DNA of 64,000 nt from the NCBI GenBank assembly GCA_026122225.1, contig JANEZZ010000793.1:2418001-2482000 (forward strand), given 5' to 3'. Each line of letters begins with the position of its first letter. Position 1 is the first letter of the stretch. The position numbers and the translations under genes were made by a program. Under the pieces are notes generated by a model. It saw only the letters and a list, made by a program, of their open reading frames with translations, did no database searches and had not been told where the DNA came from. Positions 22,888 through 33,344 of this stretch are shown here, one piece after another. The stretch is from Heloderma charlesbogerti. Its lineage: Eukaryota > Chordata > Lepidosauria > Squamata > Helodermatidae.

Positions 22888-24206
22888 TAGGGATGTCCGT
22901 CGCTGTGCAGTCCAGCTCCTTTGGGGCTTGATGGACTCCAGGGGAGCACCCGAGTCAGCTCACATTTGCAGGCCAAGCCTTGGACTTTTCCCGAAACCCG
23001 GGAAGTTTTTCCTTTTTAAAAATGTACGTAAATTAGGGACGTACAAAAATTCCGCCACGGATCTCGGGGAGGCCGAATGCCAGCACATTCAGCCCCCCGA
23101 AATCCGTGGCAGAACGGCCTGCCCCCCCGGGACGAGACTTACCTTGGGCGGATCTTCCTGGTGGCGGCGGCGGCGGCTCCGGCGGTGGTGGTGGCGGCCG
23201 GTCTTCCGACTGGCTGCCGCTGCCGCCATTTCCAGTTAAAAAAAAACCAACCCTGATAGGCTACGTAAAGATTTATGTAGCCTATCACGTCTGACTTTTT
23301 TTAAAAAACAAAAAAACGCGTGTACGCAAGTGGTGGCGGCCACGGCCGCCGCCATTTGCGTTCCTTATTTTGGCACGTCTTAGTCTACGTAAACATTTAC
23401 GTAGACTAAGACGGCAAAAATAAGGGGAACGCAAATAGCGTAGCGTCCAGACACTACGCTATTTGCCTTCCCCTTATTTTTGCCGTCTTAGTCTACGTAA
23501 ATGTTTACGTAGACTAAGACGTGCCAAAATAAGGAACGCAAATGGCGGCGGCCATGGCCGCCGCCATTTGCATATGCACGTTTGTTTTTTTAAGTCAGCC
23601 GTGATAGGCTACGTAAATATTTACGGAGCCTATCATGGCTGACTGCAGGGACGCAAACGGCGGCGGCTATGGCCGCCGCCATTTGTGTCCCTGCTAGTCA
23701 GCGGCCGGATGTCCGGCTGCTGGTGGAGCCGGCCGGCAGCTCCGCAGAATCCCTGCGGAGCACAGCCGGCCGGCCAGGATTCCGGGGGGGGGAAGGAATG
23801 GAGCGCCTCCCCCCCGGCGAGGATTCTGGGGGGAGGGACAGAACGCCTCCCCCCCACCCATAAACATAATCCGTGAAAGATAAATGCCTTTCGTACATCC
23901 CTAACGTAAATAGAAATCTGCACAAATCGTGGGGCACAATTTGCACAATTTATGCAAATTTTATCAGCAAATTTATGCAAATTTAATAAGTAATTGCACA
24001 AATTACTCAAATTACAGTCAAAATTTGTGCACATTTCTATTGTATTTACGTAAATAAATAAAATACTGGGAAAATCTGTGAGCTGACCCGACTCGATGCA
24101 GATCGAGTCGGGCCAGCTCATGGGGAAACAAGCTGAAGTCCAAGGGGGCAAACTCATGCAACCTCAATGAGCTCCACCCTCCAGATGGATTCCTCTGACA
24201 CCTCTA
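22888..24206. mobile_element. AT-rich hAT-like element, TSD GGAAGAAG, hosts a nested copy
   Basis: It starts TAGGGATGTCCGTCGC and ends CTGACACCTCTA, with perfect 8-bp duplications GGAAGAAG (22880-22887 and 24207-24214). Its own sequence (22888-23033 and 23904-24206) has CAATTTGCACAATTTATGCA-type words and matches the 45601-45944 family. A palindromic element occupies 23034-23903. Confidence 0.88.
23034..23903. mobile_element. Palindromic hAT-like MITE nested in another element, TSD ACGTAAAT
   Basis: It starts TAGGGACGTACAAAAATTCC and ends TTCGTACATCCCTA. Perfect duplications ACGTAAAT lie at 23026-23033 and 23904-23911, inside the AT-rich host element. The core is a large mirror structure centred near 23453: TAGTCTACGTAAAC palindromes, GACGGCAAAAATAAGGGG arms and a GCAAATAGCGTAG / CTACGCTATTTGC central hairpin. 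ACTTACCT is at 23137-23144. Confidence 0.92.
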
Positions 24207-24606
24207 GGAAGAAGGGGGTGTCATCTTGCCCTTCACCTCAGGCAGCAAAATGTCTTGGGCCAGCCCTTGAGATTTGGTAGAATTAGGAGACACGTAGATG
24301 TCAGGACAAGGCTGTGGGCAGCAGTCAGATGAGCCAGGGGTGGGGGATCAGGGAACAAGGAGTAACCCAAGAGTCAGAACCAAAGAACAATCAAGAATAC
24401 AGGAGCATGCCAGAGCTCAGGAGGACCTTGTTGCTTGAGTAAGGCTCAGCTGGCATAGGAAGCCCTTTTATACTCCTTCCTCTCCAGGAGGATCCAATGG
24501 CCAGCCTTGGTAGATGGAGTCAGTCCAGGGTCTGAAGGTACTTTCAGCTGAGAAGCTGACAGTTGCACTTAAGGGGATGGCCACATGGAGAAGTTGCCCA
24601 GAGATC

Positions 24607-25567
24607 TAGGGGTGGACGAAAGTCACTTACCTGTCCTCGAAGATTTCCCGCGGTGGGGGGGAGGCGATTCGTTGCTCCCCCCGCGAAGTTCAGGCCGGGG
24701 GGGGAGGCTTCCCGCCTCGCCCGGCCGAAATTCAGGCCGGGGGGGAGGCTTCCTGCCTCGCCCGGCCGAAATTCAGGCCGGGGAGGAGGCACCTTGCCTC
24801 GCCCGGCCACGAACTAAACAGTTAAAAAAAAAACGCCCCCGTGATAGGCTACGTGACGATTAACGTAGCCTATCACGGCTAGATCTGCAAAGTCAGCCGT
24901 GATAGGCTACGTAAATCACCACGTAGCCTATCACGGATGACTTAAAAAAAAAAGAAAAAAAAGCTCGTACGCAAATGGCGGCCCCCATAGGGAGCCGCCA
25001 TTCCCGTTCCTCATTTGGTCGCTGTAGTCTACGTAAATGTTTACGTAGACTACGGCGAAAATAAGGGCAACGCAAATAGCGGCAAATAGCATTGCCTTTA
25101 TTTTCGCCGTAGTCTACGTAAACATTTACGTAGACTACAGCCACCAAATAAGGAACGGGAATGGCGGCTCCCTATGGGGGCCGCCATTTGCGTATGCGCT
25201 TTTTTTTTTTTAAAGTCACCCGTGATAGGCTATGTGGCGATTTACGTAGCCTATCACGGCTGACTTTGCAGATCTAGCCGTGATAGGCTACGTTAATCGT
25301 CACGTAGCCTATCATGGGGGCGTTTTTTTTTCTTTTATTGCAATGGCGGCGGCGGCAGCCGGTCGAAAGATCGGCTGCCGCCCCCGCCCCTGACGAATAC
25401 CCAACGAACCGCCGGCCGGACCCGCCGCCAGGAGGGACATTCGGGAAAGGTAAGTCCCGTCCCGGGGGGGGGGTGCGGAGAATTTCTCCCCGAAATTTGT
25501 TCGGGGGGCCGAACACGTTGGTGCTCGGCCCCCCAAAGTTTTGGGGAGAAATTCTCCGCCATCCCTA
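24607..25567. mobile_element. Palindromic hAT-like MITE, longest copy, TSD CAGAGATC
   Basis: This 961-bp copy runs from TAGGGGTGGACGAAAG to CCGCCATCCCTA, with perfect duplications CAGAGATC (24599-24606 and 25568-25575). The core (about 24835-25322) is a long inverted repeat with four GTGATAGGCTACGT palindromes, two AATGGCGGC hairpins and two TAGTCTACGTAAA palindromes. The donor-like ACTTACCT (24625-24632) and AGGTAAGT (25448-25455) face outward at the two ends. Confidence 0.93.
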
Positions 25568-25644
25568 CAGAGATCCCAGCAGTGGATCCAGGTGATGGCA
25601 AAGGAGAGAGGAAGTTCAGAGGAGATTACAGGTACTCTGCAAGG

Positions 25645-25780
25645 GCATGGTCTGGAAGGCAACCCGCTGGAGCTAAGCAAGTCTGGGTGTTGTCATGGAT
25701 GGGAGACTACTTGAGTATGCTGTATATGGTACCTTGGGTTCAACTCGAAGAAAGGGTGGAGATAAATGTAATAAATAAAA
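25645..25780 (+). mobile_element. 5S-rRNA-derived SINE (5S-Sauria type)
   Basis: It contains AGCTAAGCAAG (5S A-box region, 25671 onward) and GGATGGGAGACTACTTGAGTA (5S internal promoter region) followed by a tail CGAAGAAAGGGTGGAGATAA and AATAAAT. This matches the layout of the 5S-Sauria SINE of squamates as I recall it, and is one of the best clues to the host. Confidence 0.8.
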
Positions 25781-25929
25781 GTCTCCCATCAATCAATGCA
25801 TTGACCAAACATATTCCCGTTTAGCTTCAACAGTATCATTTGTCCTCAGATTACTACCATATAACCATAAGTATGGGATTGAGTTTGACTTTGTGTCCTG
25901 GGGGGGGAGGGGGGCATCAGCTCTCCAAG

Positions 25930-26015
25930 GTTTCTTTCCCAGTCTCCTACATGAGCAACTGGTGATGACAGGGACTGAACCTGTGACCTTGTGCATGGGA
26001 CAGAATGAGCTCCAA
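25930..26015 (-). mobile_element. tRNA-like SINE fragment
   Basis: On the minus strand it has GAGCTCATTCTGTCCCATGC and CACAGGTTCAGTCCCTGTCA, the latter a B-box match. It abuts the donor side of exon 26042-26195, so an element sits within about 30 bases of a coding exon. Confidence 0.55.
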
Positions 26016-26041
26016 CACCAAACTAAGGCCCTCTTACTTAC

Positions 26042-26195
26042 GTCACTCCTGTTAAACCACTCTTGCAGCTGCAGATGAAGGCACTGCCTATGGGATCACA
26101 TGACCCTCCGTTGCGACAAGGATTTGGAAAGCAGGCTGTGATCTCTGACTCACAGTTTCGCCCAGTGAACTGAGAAAGGCAACTGCACTGGTAAC
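26042..26195 (-). CDS. FAT1: FAT1 exon: EGF-like 2 (end) and EGF-like 3
   Basis: The 154-nt exon encodes [15 protein letters not shown], which finishes the EGF-like domain begun in exon 34573-35041, and [16 protein letters not shown] followed by [13 protein letters not shown], a third EGF-like domain whose last Cys is in the next exon. The wording is nearly identical to vertebrate FAT1. The acceptor aaaaacag is followed by GT completing a Gly codon; the donor is GTGAC then gtaagtaag, a strong site, phase 2. Extracellular, next to the membrane. Confidence 0.96.
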
Positions 26196-26869
26196 CTGTT
26201 TTTAAAAAATGAAAGATAAGGAAAACATCACAGATGACTTTCTGATAGAACTTTCCAAAGAGGATATGGGTGTGGTTGGACAATTAGCTGACATTTGTGG
26301 ATCTTGATTTCCCTCTAGTGGCTTAGGCATGCTAATGTTTTAGGAGCCTCGACAAACCTCTACTTTTAGGTGGAAGCACTAAGGAACAATTTCACACACA
26401 TCTTACACTGCTTATAGATAGCCTCTGTTACGTCTGGATGACCCCAAGTGGCAATGATTTTAGATCCAGAGGTCCTAGGTTGATCATGATCTTTTGTCTG
26501 TGTATAAAAAAAGGCTGAAGGATATTTACGTTTAATATATAAGATCAGGGTGTGTGTGTGTGTGTGAAGAAATAAACAGAGGATTTTAAATCACAGAAAG
26601 ATGGCAAAGGAATAGCCAAACTTATGGATAATATCAGACTTCTCTTATCTGCAAAGTTCTCCCTCTGTGGTGAGCCTGTACAACTTGTGCCACTTCGCAA
26701 GCTGAATGCTGCTTTTGCAGGCCCAGGTGGGCAGCGAAAGTCAGAGATTTATCAAGTTCATGTTGTGTCAAATATGGGGAAAGCAGTTTTATCAAGCTCC
26801 TGTTGGGCCATGGGAAATGCAGAAGCCACTTTCATCATCGTGTACAAATGCCAACTGAGAGCAGCTTCA

Positions 26870-27060
26870 GACATAGCTCAGGGGTAGACCATGTGCTTTG
26901 CACGCAGGAAGTCCAAGGTTCGATCCCTGGCATCTCCAGGTAGGGCTAGGAAGAAATTCTTGCCTGAAAACCTAGAGGGCCACAGCTAACCAGTGTCGAC
27001 AATCCTACGCTGGATAGACCAATGGTCTCACCTCAATATAAGACAGCTTCCTATGTTCCA
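26870..27060 (+). mobile_element. tRNA-derived SINE, near complete
   Basis: An A box TAGCTCAGGGGTAGA (26874-26887) and B box GGTTCGATCCC (26917-26927) are both well kept. The body has GCATCTCCAGGTAGGGCTAG, and the 3' end AAGACAGCTTCCTATGTTC matches the LINE-like tail of the copy ending near 46480. RNA polymerase III would be the expected transcriptase. Confidence 0.82.
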
Positions 27061-27391
27061 GATGCCATATAGAAGCACCACCAACCACTGGCGCAGTTGC
27101 TTCTGCATTTGTTCGAACGTGTATGTCTGGTAATGTGCAACAAGGATCTCGTGTAGGACGGCAAGAGCAACTTGCTACTTTTCTACCGGTATCTTTTTCA
27201 GACATTATAAGAACAAGAAGCGCTGCCATCCAACTGCAGAAATCAGCTCGTTTGACTGCAGACAATGTATACATTACTATCAGTATGCGTTTAAGAGATG
27301 CTGAATCTTTCGACTCCCAAATGTTAAAGACAGGTGCAGTTGCCACATGCACCCATTAGGACAGTCATCTGCACTATTTTTCAAGCAGGAG

Positions 27392-27911
27392 TAGGGCTGT
27401 ACGAACCCCACTCACCCAGGTCCGCTGGGGGGTCCATCGGGGGGAGGCGATCTGTTCCTCCCCCCAGAATCCTCCCCGGCTGGCTCTGCTCTGCGGGAAG
27501 TCCATGGAGTCGCTGCCGGACTTCTGTCCACTGCCGGTCTGTGAATGGAAATGGCATCCAGCATAGTGGACGCCATTTGCATCCTTGCTCTTTGCCGTGA
27601 TAGGCTACGTAAATCTTTACGTAGCCTATCACAGCAAAGAGCAGGGATGCAAATGCCGTCTGCTATGCCGGACGCCATTTGCATCCGCAGACCGGCAGCA
27701 GAGTGAGTGGATGGACCCGGACCCGGCTGGCAGAAGGTAGGATCTTGCTGGCGCGAACTTCCCTGGGTGGCGGAGATGAGTGGTCCATTCCGCCACAGAC
27801 TCCGGGGGGCCAGCGGTGGTGAGTGGTTCGTTCTGCCACAAATTCCAGAGGGCCAGATTCTTTAGAATCCGGCTTCATTCGAGTCCGTGGCGGAATTCTC
27901 CGCCATCCCTA
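27392..27911. mobile_element. Palindromic hAT-like MITE, TSD AGCAGGAG
   Basis: It runs from TAGGGCTGTACGAACC to CCGCCATCCCTA, with perfect duplications AGCAGGAG (27384-27391 and 27912-27919). The core has one GTGATAGGCTACGTAAATC palindrome (27596-27633) between mirrored GACGCCATTTGCATCC hairpins. It belongs to the shorter subtype also seen at 44256-44729. Confidence 0.92.
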
Positions 27912-28252
27912 AGCAGGAGCTATTTTGGTTCTAGATACCACCGCTGAGGCCTTGGTTCCTTTCCCAGGCGGGGGTGATGCTGTAGCACTTGGCTGGAGGA
28001 CTTTTCAGGCTTTTCCTCCCCGTCCCTCCCCATGTTGTCTAAGCAAGGCCTCATCAGTCAGTCGCCAGGTTGGCAAATTCTGGCAGGTGGCTCTCCTGGT
28101 CCTTGGATTGGGATGGATGTTTTTCTCGTCACTGCTCAGTGCTGCATAGTCTCCCAGCACAGGTCGATGTATGTTCAATTGCTGCTCCAACTCCAGCGGC
28201 TGTGCAGTGCACTACTGCATCTAGCCAGTCACATTGCTATTTGCCTCTTGTG

Positions 28253-28597
28253 TAGGGATGTTGGAGGAATCTGTCCAGGGGCTGAAGCTCGCTGAGCTTT
28301 AGCCAGCTCGGCACCATGGACTTTGGCTCAGTTTCCCACAAACTGCATTGGGTCAGGCCACCTCATGGATTTCCATTTTTTTTAAATGGGAAAGCAGTTT
28401 GCGCAAATCATGGCCCCCCATTTGCCAAAATTATGCAATTTTTAGCTATAATTTGCGCAAACTGCACCCAAAATTTGTGTAATTTGCACAAATTGAGCTG
28501 TAATTTGTGCAGATTGCTTTTTATGCTAAAATAAATCTGAAAAAGTTCCCTGATCTACCCCCAGCTTGGCTCGCAAATGCAAGCTCAGTCAGGGGCA
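28253..28597. mobile_element. AT-rich hAT-like element, cut by CR1
   Basis: It starts TAGGGATGTTGGAGGAATCT and contains AATTTGCGCAAACTGCACCC and AATTTGCACAAATTGAGC words typical of this family. Its right end is missing where the CR1 3' end starts. Confidence 0.65.
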
Positions 28598-29035
28598 CCA
28601 TAGAATCATAGAATAGTAGGGTTGGAAGGGGCCTACAAGACCATCAAGTCCAACACCCTGCTCAGTGCAGGAATCCAAGTCAAAGCATTGCCCAGCCTCA
28701 CCTTGAATGCCTCCAGTGTGGGAGAGCCCACTACCTCCCTAGGTAGTTGGTTCCATTGTCGTATTGCTCTAACAGTCAGGAACTTTTTCCAGATGTTCAG
28801 CCGGAATCTGGCTTCCTGTACCTTGAGCCCATTATTCTGTGTCCTGCATTCTGGGATGATCGAGAAGAGATCCTGGCCTTCCTCTCTGTGACAGCCTTTC
28901 AAGTCCTTGAAGAGCACTATCCTATCTCCCCTCAGTCTTCTCTTCTCAAGGCTAAACATGCCCAGTTCTTTCAGTCTCTCTTCATAGGGCCATGGGAATC
29001 CATCGGGCCCAAGATGGGCTGGATTTTCCAGTGAT
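28598..29035 (-). mobile_element. CR1 LINE 3' end with ORF2 remnant
   Basis: The plus strand begins ATAGAATCATAGAATAGTAG, the reverse complement of the classic CR1 3' terminus. Read on the minus strand, it codes for LFSLEKRRLRGD-like and WNQLPREVVGSPTLEAFK residues, the C-terminal end of the CR1 reverse-transcriptase polyprotein. It is 5' truncated, as usual for CR1. Confidence 0.88.
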
Positions 29036-29953
29036 TGACTTTTGGGTTCCTCCCCCACCATAGCTAATTCGCTGATTCATCCAGTGTTCTCCCTCCCCCA
29101 CCTTATATCTGAGGAGGAGCAGGTCTCCTGACTCCCTACCCCTGAAGTGTCTTCCTGTAACCCAGATCACAGCAGCTGGCCAACCACTAAAGCAAACAAC
29201 AAGGCAAAGCTAGAGAGCCCCTCCAGAGAGTGAGCAGCTACTGCAGAGGGAGGGAGGGAGGGGGAGAGAGAGTGAGAGAGTGGAGAGAAGCACTTCAGGT
29301 GATTGGAAACGGCCAGTGGCCCTCAGGCTTTACAGTGAAGAACACTGCATTAAGGATTCAGGATTGGCTCTAACCACGGATATCTGAGGAATTTGATCTT
29401 TACAGATTCTGATACGAACTGTTGTTTAAAAACAACACTTGCCTATTAATGTGGAAACTGGACAGACTGGACTAATGGGTGAATGTGTCACACGGAAGAG
29501 TGACACAGATTGGAAAGAAGATCGATTTGTCTACCCATAGCTGTGTCAAGTGGTGGTAAACCAGTAATGTGTGAAAAGGCCTTTAGACCCATTCCTCTGT
29601 GGTGGCTGCCAGTCTCTCTTCCAGCAAATCATCTGCCAGGGCCAACAGTGTGCTGCAATTTGAGGGCATCCAACATGGTACGAGGCCTTCTGTTCAAGCT
29701 CATTTAATTATATATGCTCGTTTCATGTGTGGAGGATTGCTTGGGCTAACAAATTATTTTGCCTTCGGAGGGGAGGAAAAAAATAGAAAAGAAAGGGAGA
29801 GTGGCCATGACAATGTCACAGCAGATTGCTTTATAGATCGGCTGATATATAGTTATGGCCCATTGCTTTAGAATTATGGCACCATAACAATCCTTTATTT
29901 ACATATACTGCTGAGACAGTGGAAACGCCCCCCCCCCCAGCAAATAGATTTCC

Positions 29954-29956
<3 letters not shown>

Positions 29957-29999
<43 letters not shown>

Positions 30000-30008
30000 A
30001 AGAGAGAG
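29957..30008. repeat. GA microsatellite
   Basis: An uninterrupted run of GA dinucleotides over about 42 bases, with a short GCAAGAGAGAGCA extension. Confidence 0.97.
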
Positions 30009-30677
30009 CACACACCCTGAAATATCCCCCCGGGGTGCTTGCTCTCCAATAGCAATGGAAACGCATGGTGGCCTAAGTAGCTTTGGAGCATAGAATACAG
30101 CGGCAAACCATGCCAGCACGAGCTGTTTATGCCTCTCTTAGTAAAATGGACCCATCATTTGGAGATGTATGTCTATAGCCTTTCCCTCCCAGCAGCCAAC
30201 GTAAATGTGAAATATATAACCCTGTCGAGGGAGGAAGGAAGGGGGAAATTATCCTGAAGTGATTTGGTAGAAAGGTTTCAATTTGCACATCATGCTATTT
30301 GCTGAGTGATCATGAAAACAGACTCCTGTGAAATCAATAGAAAGAGAAGCCAGTTCCCCCTTTTACTTAGTCTATCCATGCGGCGAATGCTTGACCTAAT
30401 TTATAATATGCCGTCCAAGTTAAAGTTAGGCATTTGTTTTATCCCCACTCCCCAGAGACATAAATAATCTTGTGTAGCAATTTTCTCGAAAGCTTCTACA
30501 TCTTTTGAATTATTACCCTGCTTTCCTTGCTGGGTCATATGTGCTCTTTTTTTTTTCTTTCTTAACCTGCCATTTGTAGATAAAAGACTCGGAAACAAAC
30601 AAGTTCGTGCCAACATGCATTCTGGTACTGCATATCAAATTCCAAATCTGCTGCCTTTACTTGTGTAATGTGCTAAC

Positions 30678-31351
30678 TAGGGTTGCTGGAGAAATTCGAG
30701 ATGGACTAAAATGAGCTCAGATTTCTAAGAATCCGACCTGCGGAATCTGCTGTGGAGCAGCCCCCTCAGGCCGCGCGGAGTCCGTGGACTTTCGGGTGAT
30801 TTTTTTTTACTTTCACGAAATTTATGCATAAATTCGCAGGAAAATATGTAAGTTTCAGCTGAGGAAACATTGAATGGAAGGGGGGCAATATGCTAAATGT
30901 TACATACTAAGGTAAATTATGTAGATACTTATGTAAATACTTATGTAATTATTTGCGTATTTTTCCACATGATGAAAAAAAAAATTCGCATCCATCTCTG
31001 GATGGACAATGGAACAAAAGGCACCTGACAATCCGTGAAACACAGATGGAACGGATTTTACACAGTCTGTACATCCCTAGTCCTGATGGCTATGTGCTAC
31101 CTCCAGTATCAGAGGCAGTGAGCCTGTGTACACCAGTTGCTGGGGAACATAGGTGGGAGGGTGCTGTTGCACTCATGTCCTGCTTGTGGGTTTCCTGTGG
31201 GCAGCTGGATGGCCACTGTGTGAATGCCTGACTAGATGGACCCTTGGTCTGATCGAGCAGGGCTCTTCTTATGTGCCCCATCCCTGCTTTATGTGCTTTT
31301 CATCATAGCACTTTCATAGAAATGTAATTTAAATTTAAATTTACATCCCTA
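30678..31351. mobile_element. hAT-like element, TSD GTGCTAAC, containing a CR1 fragment
   Basis: It starts TAGGGTTGCTGGAGAAATTC and ends TTTACATCCCTA. Perfect 8-bp duplications GTGCTAAC lie at 30670-30677 and 31352-31359. An internal CATCCCTA at about 31073-31080 is followed by a CR1-like fragment (31079-31274), so the element is a composite or took a later insertion. Confidence 0.75.
31079..31274 (+). mobile_element. CR1-clade LINE 3' fragment
   Basis: It contains GTGCTACCTCCAGTATCAGA, CACCAGTTGCTGGGGAACAT and CCCTTGGTCTGATCGAGCAG, the same end as at 9669-9886. It lies wholly inside the hAT-like element 30678-31351. Confidence 0.75.
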
Positions 31352-32622
31352 GTGCTAACGCTTTTGCGTTCAGTTCTCTGGGCGCCACTTTCAGTTCAGC
31401 CGATGTGCCCTTGAACTCACTTCCCATAAAACTCTAAAACAACCTAGAAAGTAGTCAGTGTTAATATTCAATCCACAGAGGGATTCTATGGACCAAATGG
31501 GGGCAGAAATACGAAGAGGGAATTGGGGTGATTCAGGACAGCTAGAGAGGGAATGTTTGTACAGCCTGGGGGCAGTTGCAGAAGCTAATTGCAACACAGC
31601 TATCTGCATAATCCATGGGACAACTTCAGGAAGCATTCCTAGGAGAGTGTCAGTGCATCCATTAAAAGGTATTGTCATATAGCTTGCTTGTCAACAATCC
31701 AGAAAAATGTATTCTATTAGGAATCTGCTTTCAGCTCATGGGACTGAAAGCAATGTGCAAGCAAGTCCAATACTTGCAAAAGCATCCTTTAATTTTTTTT
31801 AGAAAAAGAGGCAGTGGCAAAGGTATTTTGTCAGGATCGGGACAGGATTCACCATTAGGTTCAAAATCCTGCTAATTAAAAAAGCAATATATTTTCTTGA
31901 GTATTTCTGACAGTAGTTATTGTCTTTTTTCATTCTTTACAATAACTACGACAGTGTGATCATTAGCACAGGAGAAGTAGTCAGTCTCTGCCTGTCCACA
32001 CACTTTTTGGCTCTTTCTAGAAGGAGGTCCTGATCATATATGACCCACCTAAATAACGACGTCAAAAGTAGCACACTGATCCTCCATGGCATTCTTTCCC
32101 CCTAAACTCCGTGATCATCTCTGAGCAGGAAAAGTATCCTGTATAGTGTGCCATGGAGAAGGGCTCTCCAGGACAGGTCAATCACTGCTTGGAAGAGACC
32201 ACATTGTGGTTCCAAAGTTAAACATGGGTCATGAGAAATTGAAGGTCAGTTCAAGACACAAAGGTTCTCTCCTGGGCCACGACTGAGAGCAGTTGTAGAC
32301 ATTACAGCAAATGAACCTCCTGGATATTCTGTGTCTAGAAGTAGCACTGCTTTGTTATATCTGAAGAGAAACTTGGCCCCTCTTCTAACAGTGAACTCAG
32401 GTGGTGAGTGACAACAGGACTGGAGCTAAAATAGGGCTACTGAGAAACAGGGGGGAGGTATGGAGCAAAAATAGGGCCACTGAGAAACAGTGAATGGAAT
32501 ACCCACACATGTGTAACTCCCACGTGCAGTCACCAATTCTCATAGGCTCAGCAAGGACCCATACTACCATGCTCCAAAGGTGTTTCCATTCTGGCCATCA
32601 TAAAGGAAAACTGACCCTATGA

Positions 32623-33017
32623 TAGGGATGTTGGAGGACTCCATCTGGGGGGTGGAGGTCACTGAGCTTTCATCAGTGCACCTCCCTCCCCCCTTTGGCT
32701 CATTTCCCTGTGAGCTGGCCTGACTCGATCTGCATCGAGTTGGGCCAGCTTATGGATTTTTCCAGTTTTTCTTAATTTACATAAATAGAAATGTGTGCAA
32801 ATTTCAGCTGAAATTTGCACAAATTGCAGCCAAAATTTGCATAAGTCACACAAATTGCACTCATTTCTATTTACGTTTTTAAAAAAAACCCTGAAAAACA
32901 TTCCAGATTTTGGGTAAAGTCACATGGCTCAGCCTGCAAATGCGAGTCAAGTCAAGGGCTCGGTGGGGGTCCAGGCAGCCCCCAAAGTGCCAGATTCCAC
33001 AGTGTTGGACATCCGTA
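32623..33017. mobile_element. AT-rich hAT-like element, TSD CCCTATGA/CCCTACGG
   Basis: It starts TAGGGATGTTGGAGGACTCC and ends GTTGGACATCCGTA; the flanking 8-mers match at 6 of 8. The interior has AATTTGCACAAATTGCAGCC words and the GAGCTTTCATC segment shared with the copy at 60180. Confidence 0.72.
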
Positions 33018-33344
33018 CCCTACGGTGCTATTGATCAGAATTATAGGGGACGCAACTAGCTCTGTGCTGATAATTTCTTCTGTATTTTTTCTTGATCATT
33101 CTCATTTAATTTGACAAAAAAAGAAATTGCTTCCCCCCTAAAATTCAAAAATGGAAATTTTGGTTAAAATCTCATGGGTGTGGTTCAAGGCTCTTGCACT
33201 CACCTGAGTTATGAGGTAGATGAGGGGTGTGTGCATCCTGTGGTTGATTGTACAATAATATATCTGTCAGTCTGCAGCCTTCCCCTCTTCCTGCGCTTCC
33301 TGAAAGCTCAGGAGAATACAATATGAGGTGACTCCTCCTGTGGT

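Larger units (their letters stand above)
20860..26041 (-). other. FAT1 intron, 5.2 kb, repeat-filled
   Basis: It contains a CR1-like fragment (21255-21480), the AT-rich repeat 21492-22278, a nested pair of hAT-like elements (22888-24206 enclosing 23034-23903), a long palindromic element (24607-25567), a 5S-derived SINE (25645-25780) and a tRNA-like SINE fragment (about 25930-26015, minus strand). The stretch 22280-22880 shows nothing I recognise. Confidence 0.85.
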
